From the NCBI GenBank assembly GCA_015478945.1, contig JABUQX010078598.1, forward strand, positions 30,807 through 94,806: a stretch of DNA of 64,000 nt, written 5' to 3'. How positions within the stretch are numbered: position 1 is the stretch's first letter; every line of letters begins with the position of its first letter. A model generated the notes under the pieces. The model did not search any database. It was not told the DNA's origin and worked only from the letters and a program-made list of their open reading frames with translations. The position numbers and the translations under genes are program-made. Source of the stretch: Trachelipus rathkii (taxonomy: Eukaryota; Arthropoda; Malacostraca; Isopoda; Trachelipodidae). This document shows, in pieces, positions 28,015 through 42,055 of the stretch.

Positions 28015-28560
28015 AACGCTGTGTTGCTTTATTCTAGTTCTTAAACTTGTTAGTAATACTTAAACTTGTTAGTAATAAATGTTATCTCCTAACCACCAAC
28101 ACTGGCAAATAATCGACATGGAAAACAGAAGGCTTTGTCACCAGAGGCACTATATTCAAGCCACTTACATTGAGAATAGCAAGCACTTCTAAATCTTCTT
28201 CCTTTTATCTCTGGTAATTGTGCCAAGGAAGGTTGGAATGGTCTGCCTTTAAAATATTCCAAGGCAGCATCTTTGCCACAAAGTGGATCTCATTTTTAAA
28301 GGTTAGACTGAGACCGGTTTAAATTTAGATAATGTACATAAGGTTTGTTGACCTGACTTTCACTGTCACAGAAGGAATTAGATAAAGAGTAAGGTCCAGG
28401 ATCGTCATTAACAATGGAAGTAGTAGGTACAGGACTAGCTTCCGATGTAGCGACAGAGATCTCAGTTACAATGCTTCTTTCTTTCTGTTTTTTATTAAAA
28501 AGAAAAGCAGTAACGTTCCTTTTGCACCTCTCCTCATTTTCTCACTTGCTGCACTAACAA
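28015..28560 (-). pseudogene. hAT (ZMYM1/DUF4371-like) transposase, N-terminal part with TTF-type zinc finger
   Basis: Read on the minus strand, a frame runs from about 28,535 for some 80 codons: a polar Ser/Thr-rich stretch followed by NDDPGPYSLSNSFCDSESQV, the kind of linker seen before the TTF zinc finger in ZMYM1-like hAT proteins. After a frameshift it continues with RPFQPSLAQLPEIKGRRF, then KWLEYSASGDKAFCFPCRLF (a TTF-type finger signature), and near 28,020-28,060 NKATQRFQEY. In intact family members the DUF4371 domain would follow on the same strand. Here the minus strand runs into TA arrays, and the DUF4371 part lies on the opposite strand at 29,690. Either an inversion separated the halves or these are two partial copies. 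Frameshifts show it is dead. Confidence 0.7.
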
Positions 28561-29689
28561 GTTAACCAATCGTAAACAGTATCACATTCACAATTACACT
28601 AATAACCAAAAACTTATAACTTTATAGGAGCACAGAGTACGCAATGTCACAAGAAAAATTTACTAAATTGTGGTGGTGTTCCTTAATTATTAAATAATCC
28701 TGGCTTCTAGAAGTTTCTTATCGAGACTGTTCAAGGCAACCGGTTAAAGGCAGAGCTAATTGGTCGGGCGAAATGAGTACCATGGAAACGTGCTGTCGGG
28801 ACTGGAGTAGAGCATGCTTGCTGAATGACAGCGCTATTAACCAGGGAGGAGAGGGTATGTATAGTGACAATTTTTAGGAATTGATGCTATTTATACGCAC
28901 TAATTATTACATATATTAACTATATAATATTCATTGTTATATTTGTTACCAGTTATGCAACTATTAAAGTTAAGATCATTGTCAAATGTTATTAACTTCG
29001 GACAAGGGAAATTAATTTATCTATGTCTGGATCTTGACTACCAAAGATTATTTCGGATTCAAGAATAGACTTGGTGGCACAACTAGAAAAAAATATTGCC
29101 ATATGTTTTGGTTGTCTCCAACCTTCTAGTCTCCATATCGGACATGTCAGCGTTTTATTTTTGACCGCCATGATCAAATTTGAACCCTCTCGTTGGGGTT
29201 AAGAGAATAATAGTCTTCAAAGTCTTAATAACTATATATAAGTATTAAACCTAACATAACTAAAGAAGTTTCTCAAAGAAACTTGAGAAAAAAAATTGCA
29301 ATCGTAGAGAGCCAAACACCGCTTGTGAATGGCAGAATATCAAAATGAGGGAGAATCGCTTGCCCTGTGAAAGTTCAGTTATCAAAAATGAACCATATTA
29401 AGGCCAACCAATTTTCAAATATTTCTAATATTCCCCCCTAAATCTTGGCTAAATAAAAATTTTAGCCCTTATTGTTTGCCAGACGACGTTTTTTTTTTAG
29501 GTTACGTTTCCGTTTAGATGCATCAATCGATTATATAATGAAGTAAGTAATTACCTTTCTTATTATAAACTTACATTTTTTCTAAAAGTTTTATTGTTTT
29601 CGTTTTCATATTGACTTGAAGTCAACTAACTGTGTGCTTTTAAACAGCCAGCTTCTGACATTATTCTCCGCTAGAGCTCTCAGTATGTC
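28561..29689. other. Spacer between the two oppositely oriented hAT parts
   Basis: No recognisable domain. A 61-codon minus frame (28992-29177) is open and unrecognised. A T-rich stretch occurs at about 29,490. Confidence 0.35.
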
Positions 29690-30408
29690 AATACCACTTG
29701 GCGGCCAAAACTGCTAAATCAATCGCGGAAGGCGCACCCGTTGATATTCAGCTTCAAACAGCACATCAAAAAACAATTGCAGAAAACAAAGGAAATATTA
29801 CAGCAATTTGGAAGACCATAATTTTCAGCGGAACCCATGACTTAACTTTAAGAGGTGTAGGCCTGCATGAGGGAAATTTTTGAAGGACCTGATTAAACTT
29901 CGAATAGAAAGTTGTGATGTGGAATTGAAAGAACATATTTAAGGATGGAAGAATGCTGTCTGGACGTCTCCGATGATTCAAAATGAACTTATCAATTTGC
30001 ATGCGCGACGATCACGTTTTTTTATAATTCCACACAAAAAACAATTGGTCTTCTTCATATTGGCCGATGAAACTGTGGATTTGTCAGGCAAAGAACAATT
30101 ATCTATAGGATAAGGTTTTTCGATCTAGAAAAAATGACTTCGAGAAGAATTTCTGGGGTTTGAAGTTTTTGAAGGGGTGGATGTTAAAACCATTGCAAAA
30201 CGATTGATATGTTTTTAGAGAAAGAGAGTTTGGATCCGAGGTTTATGCGTTGGTCAGTGTACGATGGCTGTGCAGCAGCAATGGTAGGAAAAAGAACATG
30301 GAGTTCAAAAGAAAATGCGGGAAATATAAAAAAAGGATTATACTTTCACTGTGTAAGCCATCGGCTTTATTTGGTCATTAATGACTTAAAAATTTTTCGG
30401 GAAATTTG

Positions 30409-30472
<64 letters not shown>

Positions 30473-31380
30473 TTCAGAGACTACCCTAAGGAGAAAATAC
30501 ATTCACAACTTGCCTTAACTTTGTGAAAGGCCGTTAGACTCAATAATTATAGTTATTGCTATTTTCCATACTGATATGATAAAATTGTGAGCCTAGGGTA
30601 GCAAAATTGTCAAAGCGTAATTTAACCAATCAAAACAAGATAAACAAGCTTTTCCAGTTGAGCTGTTCGGCGTACAACGACCCCAATTTTCTATTATTTA
30701 CCTCTCCCGTAATAGGTAAAATATTTTTCTTTAGTTGAACACCAGTGGCTAACATTATTTTCAAACAAAAAAGAATTGACCTTATGCAGTGCTCTGATCA
30801 TGTCCAAAGAATTTTAAAAGTTGCAAAGACCACTGCAAAACTGATGATCTGCTCTTATCCGCCAAAGGTTATTTGTGCCGATTTTAAGTAGAACTTACAC
30901 CACAGAAAAGTACAATCCCAACAACATAAAGCAAATCCTCCTGAATATTTGAAGCGATCTGTACTTGTGCCTTGACACACTTTCACCTTTAGAGACTAGA
31001 TTTTCAGAAAACAACGTGCCAGCATTTCATCTTTTTCATTTGTATCCGTTTCTTGTTAGGTACTCCCGTAGGCAGTTTGCGTGAAAAAGTAAAATGCTTT
31101 TCAAAGTTTTATGATCTTGATTGACATCAACAAAATTCATACCGAAACTGACTTATGGTATACCTTGTGGCTGGATAAAAAATGGAAAAACAAAATTTGA
31201 AAGACTTGGAATTTACTGAAGTCATTAAAGAAGCCGACCCCTTTTTTCCTCAGTTCAAAAACAGGTATGTTAATTGCACTTGTTCTACCGCGTTCAACAA
31301 GTACCATTGAAAGGTCTTTCAGCATTCGAAGAGTAAAGACTTGGCTAAGAAACACCATGAACGAAGACAGGCTTAATTAA
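29690..31380 (+). pseudogene. hAT (ZMYM1-like) transposase relic: DUF4371 and hATC dimerisation parts
   Basis: The plus strand carries worn but ordered blocks of a ZMYM1-like hAT transposase. At 29,698-29,883 are AEGAPVDIQLQTAHQKTIAE and TIIFSGTHDLTLRG (DUF4371). At 30,050-30,180 a frame gives an LADETVDLSG-type block, where the first catalytic Asp normally lies. At 30,209-30,409 are FLEKESLDPRFMRW, YDGCAA and HCVSHRLYLVINDLK. At about 30,765-30,840 is KRIDLMQCSDHVQRILKVAK. At 31,195-31,380 are LEFTEVIKEADPFFP and, after a frameshift, STIERSFSIRRVKTWLRN followed by TMNEDRL, the C-terminal hATC dimerisation motif. Numerous stops and frameshifts and an internal A60 run make it non-functional. 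The N-terminal zinc-finger part is missing on this strand. Confidence 0.88.
30411..30470. repeat. ~A60 homopolymer inside the hAT relic
   Basis: A pure A run interrupts the DUF4371 coding relic just after the VINDLK block. The sequence resumes with frames that fit the next part of the same domain, so this is a local expansion or a read-through artefact rather than an element boundary. Confidence 0.8.
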
Positions 31381-31674
31381 GGGGAGGCTTTCTCTTAAGA
31401 CCCCCCACTTTTTGAAAGCAAAATCAAAATTTTCACTTTTTTTTATTATCTAAATTATTAGAAAAATTCCCCCTGAACATCATTGTGTAATTATTTTTTA
31501 AAAATACTAAATGGTTTTTTATATACAGAAATTTATTTGGAGAGGTGTCGAACTAAAAAAAATTGAATCAATGTTTTTCCAAAAAAAATGCTTTTATTTT
31601 TAATGCCCAAATCAGTTTTTTTTTTTCATATTCTCAACCTTTAACCCATTCTTCGTTTTACTCATTCAAATGAA

Positions 31675-32915
31675 TGGAGTCGGAGCCGGATCCTGGATAT
31701 GAATTTTTTTTTAGAAATATTTTTAGGTGAAAAATTTATTGCCAGAAGACGAGCTGAACAATTTTCAAATAGGGCAGAAACCTTAGTCGGAGCCGGAAGC
31801 AAAGCCGGATCCATGGTATGAATTTTTTCAAGAAATATTTTTTTATTTGAAATATTTATAGCCAGAAGACGTGTTGAACAATTTTCAGGTAATGCAGAAA
31901 CCTAAGTTGGATCCGGAGCCGGATCTTGGGTATGATTTTTTTTTCAAGAAATATTTTTTTGGTGAAAAATTTAATTTTTAAATAGTGCAGAAACCTTAGT
32001 CGGATCCGGGGAACCGGAGTTGGGAAAACGGAGCGCCAATCCTGGGTATTTAATTTTATTCTAGAAATAGTATTTAGGTGAAATCATTTATTGCCTAAAG
32101 AAGACTGCTGAACAATTTTCAAATAGTGCAGAAACCTCAGTCAGCCGGAGCAGGATCCTAGGCATTAATTTTTTCAAGAAATATTTTTTACTTGAAAATT
32201 TATAGCCAGAAAACGTGTTGAATAATTTTCATATAGTGCAGAAATCTTAGTCGGATCCGGATCCGGAGTAAGAAACGGATCCGAATCCTGGGTTTAATTT
32301 TTTTCAAGAAATATTTTTTTTAGATATTAAAAAAATTGAATTTTATAATAAGTGCTGGACAATTTGCAATAGTGCAGAAACCTTAGGTCGGAGCCGGAGC
32401 CGGATTCTAGGGTATAATTTTTTTTTTAAGAACTACTCTTTTCTTATAGTAGAATAAATTTAATGGCCTGAAGACCGTGGAATAATTCAAAATGGTGCAG
32501 AAACCTTAGTCTTAGCCAGAGCCGGGTAGGAAACAGCCGGATCCTGGGGTTTAAATAATTTTTAAAGAAATTATTTTTTTTAGGTGAAAAAATTTATTGC
32601 CAGACGTGCTTGAAACAAATTTTCAAAATAGTGCAAAAAACCTTAGTCAGCAGCTGGAGGTAGGAGATTCGGAGCTGGATCCTGGGTGTAAATGTTTTCA
32701 AGGAAATATTTTTTTTTTGTTTTCGATGAAATTTTTTTGCCGAAAAATGTGCTGATTCAATTTCAACATAGTGCAGAAACCGAGCAGGAGTCTGAGCAGT
32801 CGGAGACCTGGATATATATTTTTTCCAAAAAAATTTCCTGTACGTGAAAATGTTTATTGCCTGAAAGTACTGAACAATTTTATATAACAGAGTACAGAAA
32901 CCACTGTGGAAATCA
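31675..32915. repeat. Degenerate tandem repeat, ~120-bp unit, about ten copies
   Basis: Each unit reads roughly GTGCAGAAACCTTAGTCGGA, then GCCGGAGCCGGATCCTGGG, then a T-rich run with CAAGAAATATTTTT, then GTGAAAAATTTATTGCC and AGAAGACGTGCTGAACAA. GCAGAAACC-type anchors occur near 31,771, 31,893, 31,984, 32,128, 32,240, 32,366, 32,494, 32,631, 32,770 and 32,894, so spacing varies between about 91 and 144 bp. It lies 300 bp past the hAT C-terminal relic, with a T-rich stretch between. No frame stays open through it. Confidence 0.9.
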
Positions 32916-32999
32916 AATGTTGTAAAAAAATTATTATTTTTCTTTTGGCGTTAGTAAAAGAAATTTACCAAAAGCTGGAATCGATCCATTTTGATATAT

Positions 33000-35029
<2,030 letters not shown>

Positions 35030-35030
<1 letters not shown>

Positions 35031-35735
35031 TTAACATACATTGACTTTTTTATTATTTAAAAATGTATAAAAAATTTGACATTTCATTATATTTATCACT
35101 GGTTTGTTTCCTTAAGAACAACGAATCCCCGAGGCGCAATTCCTAAAAATCATTTTTTCTTCGTTATGATGGAGAAGCTTTCTTTTATGTTGTTCTTTAA
35201 AATGTTGAAATATTTTACTCGGCTTATACTTATTGTTGCGACATTCTCATGTGAGAATAATCGTTGTGTATCCGATATAAAGCGGCGTTACATCCACTTC
35301 AGAACATTGAAATCGGACCACAAGGTACTTACTCTCCCATTACGAAGACGCTTTCAAGAGTTAGAGAAAGCACGAACTCTGTTTTATAGTAATTTAATTT
35401 ATGGATTTAATATAAGCTTCCAGTCTCTTGCTTTATTATGAATATGGTCTTTTAAAATTACTCCTAATTTGTTTTTTTACTTTTTTTCTGACTAATATTT
35501 TCAGTTTTATAATATAGTATGAGCTTATCGTTTTCGTTTTTATTGTATTATTTATTATTATAATATTATTATGTTTAATTATTATAACCAACATTATATT
35601 ATTATTATTATATATTTATATTTTATTTATTATTATTATTATTTTTCGACTAATTCTTTCAGAATTATAAATAGTTCTCTTATTTTCAGAAGAAATTTTA
35701 TTAAGGACTATTCTAGATAAAAAGAAAAATTAAAC
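35030..35735. repeat. Dispersed repeat, copy 1
   Basis: The block from about 35,075 to 35,380 (containing CCGAGGCGCAATTC, TTTTACTCGGCTTATACTTA and CATCCACTTCAGAACATTGA) recurs in altered form at 37,600-37,860. The block around 35,690-35,730 (TTATTAAGGACTATTCTAGA) recurs at 37,318-37,345. A 121-codon plus frame (35076-35441) spans part of it but is broken in the second copy, which argues against a conserved protein. Confidence 0.65.
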
Positions 35736-37085
35736 TTAATGACCTATACATGAAACTAGACCTGGGACTTCATTCATTGATCTCCTGATAAAACTTAATC
35801 ATTATTCTTGTGGTGCACTTTACAAAATAAGATTCTTTTAATTCTAAAAGAACGATAAAATTATTTTACATTTAATTGTGCAAGTTTAAAAAAATTTGAT
35901 GAAAAATAAAAAAAAAATTACATTATTTTGCAACTACAGCTTATCTTTACTACAAGTTCAGTGCTGTTATCATCGGATCCTAGGTGTACTGCAAAACAAC
36001 AAATATTAAAAAAAACATCAATCATTTATAATTTCATTTAAATTATAAAATAAATGTCCGGCTTCAGTTTTTTAATAAAAAGAGATTCTGCTATACAAAG
36101 AAAGTTGAAATTACTAATTTGAAATAAATTTTAAAACAACTAGCAATTTCAAATGTAGGAGGGTATTTGTATTCCGTCGTGTAATGCTCCCATATTTACT
36201 GGGTTATACATGTGTTGCATAATTCGGGTTCATAAAGTGTTAGTTTATGTATCTTATATAAGAGGATTTAAAAATGACACTCTTTATCATATGATACCAC
36301 AAAACATTTTTCGCGTCACTACAGTATATCCCAGTTTTTCATTATTCTTGCAGAAGATGTTGCGGTAACAAACAAATAAATAATTAATGACTTTAAAAGT
36401 AGTAAAGGGAAATTACATGACCTTTTTAATTCCTCGCAATGAATAAAAAAATGGACATTTCAACCTTGATAATATTTAATCTGAATGGAAACCTACTGTA
36501 AACCTCCGAACAATGACCACGGGTTACTTAAACATGAGGACACTTCGGTCTCGTGTTGTAAGCTAGCTTCTAAACATTTACTCTTTTCTCTGATTTAACA
36601 TGTTCCTTTACAATTATTTTGTTTAATTTTCTCTCTTCTCCAGAAAAATTTGCCAAATTTTATGATCTTAAATAAAAAGTTATATTGCTTTCCATGCCAT
36701 TTTATTTGTTATATTGAATGTGAGAATGTTATATAGAGTTATTTTAATAATCTTCCTCCTTAATGTAAAATCTATCTTCGAGTAGCATACGTATTGTGAA
36801 ACGTATTTGTTGTTCTTATCAACCTCTTTGTTAAAAGAGTTCCCACGTTGTAGTTATTTTATAAGCTCTGTGAATATAAGTTTTAATAATTGATATCTTT
36901 CGGGTATATTTGAGAATATAATTCTGTGTCTGAAAAAACTCTATCTTTATACTTTTCATAATTTCCTCCTTCAACTCTACCATTTTTAAAACAACGAAGA
37001 AAGATATCTAGGAATGCCAGTTTTTTTATCTTTAACATCTTCATAGGTGAAGTTTAGGACCGACAGTTGTTTAAGTCTTTCTATT
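35736..37085. other. AT-rich stretch, nothing recognised
   Basis: No coding pattern, tandem array or element end could be supported here. Confidence 0.5.
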
Positions 37086-38080
37086 ATTGTTAAGGTGCTT
37101 GAATTTTTCAAATAATTATTATTTAATATATTATTATTATTATTATTATTATTATCTATTATATTATATTATTATTCTATTATTATTATTATATTACTTA
37201 GTTATTATTATTATTATTATTATTTTAAGAAAATTTAGGATCAGCGACCAATTTTTAACATCTTTCCAGCGTTCTTTTCTATTTCTTCTAATAATTCCTT
37301 TATTTGCAGAAGAAAATTTATTAAGGACTATTCTAGACATAAAAAGAAGTTAAAGCCTTTAATATTTGTATCAATATTCTCGCTGTTTTACTTTTGGCAT
37401 GGATAAACGGTTAACTAACCATTGTATAATGGTGTTTTACAAATATTAAATTTCAAAATCAGAAACATTAATTTACAGTTAAATTGTGAAGTTAAAAAAT
37501 AATTTCAATGAAAAATTCAAAAAAAACTTAGAAAAGTAGAAAGTTAACCTAAATCGACTTTGAGCTCGAAAAATGATTAAAAAAATCTATACATTTCATT
37601 ATATGTCTATAGGTATTTCGTTACTGTTTATTCTTCAGGTAAGCACCAACGATTTCCCGAGACGCAATTCATAAAATTGTTCTTTGTTGCGATGGAAAAA
37701 TTTTCTTTTATTTTGCTTTAATACTTTTTTATTGTGATGTTCTTCAAAATGTAGTAATACTTTACTCGGGTTATACTTATGTGCTAAGAGGTGTTAAATC
37801 CACTTTCAGAACATTGAAATCTATACACAACACTACTACTATCACCATACGAAACGCTTCACGAGTAGGAGAAGCACGAGCTCGGTTTCCAATGTGGGCT
37901 TATTAGTTACGATCTTATATAAGGCTTCTTTCCCGTCCTTTTTGCTTTAATATGTTCTTTTTTAAAATGGATTTCAATTTGTTTTCGACCTCTTTATTTT
38001 TTTTTACTAATATTTTCAGTTTTTTATAATAGAATATGAGCTTATCGTTTTCTCGTTTTCATTGATGGTGTTAGCAAACA
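37086..38080. repeat. Dispersed repeat, copy 2
   Basis: Carries the counterparts of both blocks of copy 1 but in the opposite order relative to each other: the TTATTAAGGACTATTCTAGA block (37,318) precedes the CGAGACGCAATTC block (37,658), with ATTATT microsatellite at 37,115-37,225. The rearranged order suggests a larger repeat unit entered at different points. Confidence 0.6.
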
Positions 38081-38338
38081 AACTAATAGTTGCTCTTTTA
38101 TAGTTTCTTCTTATAATGCCAACTGTTAAAATTATTGTTTATTAGGTTTTGTTATTATTTTTTTAATTTCTATATCAAAAAGGTCCAATCAGACAAGAGA
38201 TCTTAAAAGCTCGGTGAACCAAAGTCTTTTTTGGTAGCAATTTTGTAGTTTAGAGGAGTGAAAGAATCGAAATTCAAGTATGTTTCTTTATCTGTAGATA
38301 TAACTTGGACACTTCTATTAAAAGATCTAGAAATTTAA

Positions 38339-38339
<1 letters not shown>

Positions 38340-38373
<34 letters not shown>

Positions 38374-38720
38374 CTTCTTTTTTTTTTTTCCTTTTCAATA
38401 GTAATATTAAAGCTACAAAATCTTCAAGTTTTGGATTTTAAAATAATTTTAAAAATGGGGTTTTTTTTTTGGGGGGGGGTTCCCCGTTTAAAAATTTTTT
38501 AACCCCCCCCCAAACCCCCTTTTATTTTTTTGTTTTTTTTCCTGGGGATTTGGGGGGGGGGGGGGGGGGGCGGGTTTTTTTTTTTTCAAAGAAATTTTTT
38601 CGGTTAAAAAAAAAAGGGGAAAAAAAATTACTTTAACCTTTTTTTCTTTTTTAATTTTTTATTGATTGTGGAATTTTTCGGAAAAAGGAAAATTTTAAAA
38701 AAAAATTAATGTTTTAAGAG
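38340..38720. repeat. Homopolymer-dominated low-confidence sequence
   Basis: Runs of T (more than 30), G9, C9, G18 and A9 follow each other with very few mixed words. This does not resemble any biological repeat in the rest of the window and is probably poor consensus. Confidence 0.6.
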
Positions 38721-38827
38721 TCTTACACATCAAAGCATACTAAAGCATAGATGATTAATAACATGTGGACCTAAAGCCTATTTACAAGCCAATCGACCTG
38801 AAATCTACCCTTCTCTACACTCAAATT

Positions 38828-38863
38828 CCTTATATATATATATATAATATATACCTATATATA

Positions 38864-38909
<46 letters not shown>

Positions 38910-38957
38910 TATATATATATATATAATATATATATATATTATATTATATATATATTA
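38828..38957. repeat. (TA)n array
   Basis: TA-rich sequence directly bordering the Tc1-like relic on its 3' side. Confidence 0.9.
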
Positions 38958-40216
38958 ACACCTGCTCGTCAAATAAACGCCACCCCAAGGGTACGGTGGC
39001 CAAGGAGGTACGAAAAGGTTGAGGAACGCGAAGACACTTTATTGGATCATAGACTAAAACAGTGGGATTCCTCCCAGAATGTTAGACTTTGAGGCCAAGG
39101 TTGCAGTCAAGTCTCGCGGGGGTTGGGAGTCGGCGTCTGCAAACATCCATATATCTGCCCTTGTTTGGGTCTCTCAATTACCGTGTATGAACCCATTCTG
39201 GCACGGTATATGACTGCCTGACATCGTCCTGCATGCTCTCGATGAGTGGGCTACTGGACTGTTATTTGATCTCATACGTCGTGTGTCGAGCAGTGCCTGT
39301 CGCAGGTCGGGGATGGAGGGGTTGCAGCTGTCGGATCCGACGTTCAGGATATCCCACAAATGTCGATTGAGGTTTGAGGTCGGGACTATATGGCTGGCAC
39401 TCCAACGTAATTTGAATCGTCCTAATTTAGTCGTTTACACATTGGGTTTTGTGTGGTCTTGCATTGTCATGCCATTAGGATGAAAGAGTCACCGCTGTAG
39501 GGGGCATATGGCACGGAGATGTCTGTTAATATACCTTTACGGCTGTAAGCGTGCCTCCATCGAAGATGGTGCAACTTCGTAGGCCCGATAATGAGATGCC
39601 TCTTCAAGACCATAACCGGCACACCTCCAAACGCGGAGCACCTGCAGCACATTGCATTGCGGAACCTCTTCGTTGGTCGTCGCGTATACTCTAGCACGCC
39701 TGTCCGAGGCGTACAGAGGCACTCTCTTCGCACTGTATATATATATAGAGCACCTTGCCCAATCGTCGACCCGTCCAATGAATGTATTCTCGGGCAATGC
39801 CCTTAGTCGCCGCCTGTGCTGTGGTGTGCGGGGGACCTATGGCAGGCCTCCGGGGCCGGGTAGTAGTTATGTTCCTCAAGGGCGTTCGACGCACTTACTC
39901 GAATCATAAAGTTACCTGTATTTTTCCGACCAGCTGTAAATTCTTGCAGATTGTCGGTGCCGTCCTGTGTGGCGCTACCGGTTGCACCGCAGGATCGTAT
40001 TAAATCGCGTCTTCCACGGGGTCTGCTTGGCCCTCAAGCCTCTTCGGCTATCATGTGTTAGGGTTTCCTGGGTACTTTTGCACCACCCGTGCAACGTTGT
40101 GTGCGCTACACCGAACCGTCGGACAAGTGCTGGTACTCGTGGTCCTTGCGGGGCGTTGGAATTGTTGTTATCGCACGTACTGATCTCTTAACAGTTGAAG
40201 CACCTTTCCTTTCCAT
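38958..40216 (-). pseudogene. Tc1-like (Tc1/mariner superfamily) transposase relic
   Basis: Read on the minus strand from an ATG at 40,216, the blocks of a Tc1-type transposase appear in order. Near 40,040-40,170 is a helix-turn-helix (VPALVRRFGVAHTTLHGWCK). Near 39,740-39,780 lies the region that should carry the first catalytic Asp, but it reads VLYIYIQ because a short TA run has replaced it. Near 39,590-39,640 is FGGVPVMVL (FGGGSVMVWG in the family). At 39,451-39,470 is the hallmark DNARPH. Near 39,330-39,400 is a WPARSPDLNPIEHLWDIL-type block, read here as LNRHLWDIL with the last catalytic Glu lost to an indel. A TA array abuts the 3' side and I could not identify terminal inverted repeats. 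Several plus-strand frames in this interval are antisense shadows. Confidence 0.88.
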
Positions 40217-40940
40217 GTTTATCGGAGTGCTTTGTACGTGAATGATCCCTTGCTCGGATTATATAAATAATAATAAATCGATTCAATTAAGAAACTCTTC
40301 ATAATTGTGATAGCTATTTGGCCGTCGTGAGTGATTTGAAGCTCAAATTCTCATCCTCTGATGTTCTTGTAATGTGTTTATGTAGAGTTTGTAAGAAGAC
40401 ATTGGGGTATGGGACAAATCGTCTTGGGTACTTCTATATCGTTGGTCAACCCATTAAAATGAACGATCAACTATCACGTTATCTTCTTCATTCTCAAACT
40501 GGAGAATAAGCTTCACACTTCGCAACGTCATCCTTGGAATTCGTGGGTTTTGCCTCCATTGGACAACAATCGGTTTGCAAGCATGAACTCGGACCTTCCG
40601 TCGGCGCGTTTATTACTGTGGCATGGCTACCACAGATTGACGGTTCCCATCTCGTATCTATGTTTAATTTTTCTTCTTCTCTGGACTTCTACTCCTTGTT
40701 CCATAAATAAACCTCAGTTTGAATGGGTGAAAAGTGGCGTCGTTTTTTTTTACACGCATTTAGATTTGATTCATCGGTCCTTGACCTATATATATTATAT
40801 ATATAGGTTTTGTTGATTCACCTCGTTTGAGGCGCAGGTGGGCTTGCCAAACTCGTCATAGTTCATTATTTTAATAGCACCGACTCTTATTCCTTACATC
40901 GGTCCATCTCTTTCCATATATTTTGATGCTAGCGGCGTTC
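40217..40940 (-). other. Possible continuation of the gypsy relic, not resolved
   Basis: Lies 3' (minus sense) of the protease relic. Short frames are open on both strands but I could not find an integrase zinc domain, RT or RNase H motif. A small (TA)n lies at 40,788-40,806. Confidence 0.25.
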
Positions 40941-40949
40941 TTAGGAATC

Positions 40950-41600
40950 CGCTTGGTCTTCTCTCGTTTCGAGATCGGATGACTTCTTGGTCCGATGGGC
41001 GCCTTCCGATGTTTCCAAATTATTAAATCATATATGATATCGTCCAAGGATTCTACCTCTCCTGTGTAAAATGGCGTTTCAACAAAATAATGTGCTTCCA
41101 GGTACTATCCTCAATGTACTGTCAATCAATAACATTTTCCTGAAGTTATCTGTGAATTGTCTTTTTCGTCGTACAGGTTCGTTTACAATTGACACCACTG
41201 CATTCCAGTATCCCTTAAGAACGTTGGCGTTTACTTTTCCCATATGCTCAAATCGAACATTTCGGTTATCATCTTTCCAAATCACCTTTGTTGCGCACCA
41301 TGACAGCGGAATTATGGTCACTAGATTTACCACTTCCACTATATTGGATTTTATGCCATATAGTGAAGTTACGTACATCGTCGACTTAATCGTTAATTCA
41401 GTAACAGGAGGCAGTAACACGTTATCCTGGTGATAAGGGATGGGTGGTGAACTGTTTTCGCAGCACTTTTTAATTTCATTTTTTTGTATTGAGATTGCTG
41501 TTTCCGTCCTCGGATGAACTAACAAGTCATGGTCCATCAGCCCCTACTTTCCGCAATTTCCGCATGTCTTTAGAATTAAACTGTTTCGCTCTACGTAGTT
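40950..41600 (-). pseudogene. Second Ty3/gypsy relic: gag zinc knuckle and aspartic protease region
   Basis: On the minus strand, a worn zinc knuckle (CGNCGK, then a stop and GLMDHD) near 41,540-41,575 is followed by an open frame (41079-41537, 152 codons). Its end, EPVRRKRQFTDNFRKMLLID, parallels RTGKRKQILMIDNTIRDAP in the protease of the large element at 48-57 kb. After a frameshift, FYTGEVES-type and IIYDLII-type words follow (40,990-41,080), again in the same order as in the large element. The region where the DTG triad should fall is not recognisable. It is a separate, more diverged member of a related gypsy lineage. Confidence 0.7.
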
Positions 41601-42055
41601 GACTTGTGCCTTCTTTTACGCTCCTCGTCTTGTTAAGAGGAGCTGAAACATGACCGTATGGATATCCGATATTTTCGAACACTCAAGTTTTCTCTTAACT
41701 CTCGCCCTGGAGATATTTGTCAAGCGCTTAGTGAATCTAATCAGAGAGCTCCAGAACTTCCCTAAGTATGAACCGATAAATCTTTGAGGCCAGGATAATT
41801 AAACTGATCGCCAGGAGTAACTAGGTTTCCTTACATACTATAATTTGCGTTCAAAAGATGGACAGTTGTATCCATTTGTCATAATCATAGATCTTAATTG
41901 ACGATCAAAAACTCGACAGGAGTTTCTTTCGCTGCGGTTTTGCATCACCCGTCCCTAAAATTTAGTTCGATATACCCGCCTTCGGCTTCGGCCGCTCCAA
42001 AACCTTGCCAGCCTTTGCAGCTCTGCATAATAAATTAACTAAGTTGTTTTTCATA
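41601..42055. other. No gene recognised
   Basis: May contain the worn gag of the relic to its left (minus sense, upstream), but no capsid motif could be supported. Confidence 0.3.

Noticed and set aside
39283..40191. Several plus-strand frames of 60-90 codons
   Set aside because: Antisense shadows of the Tc1-like transposase relic on the minus strand.
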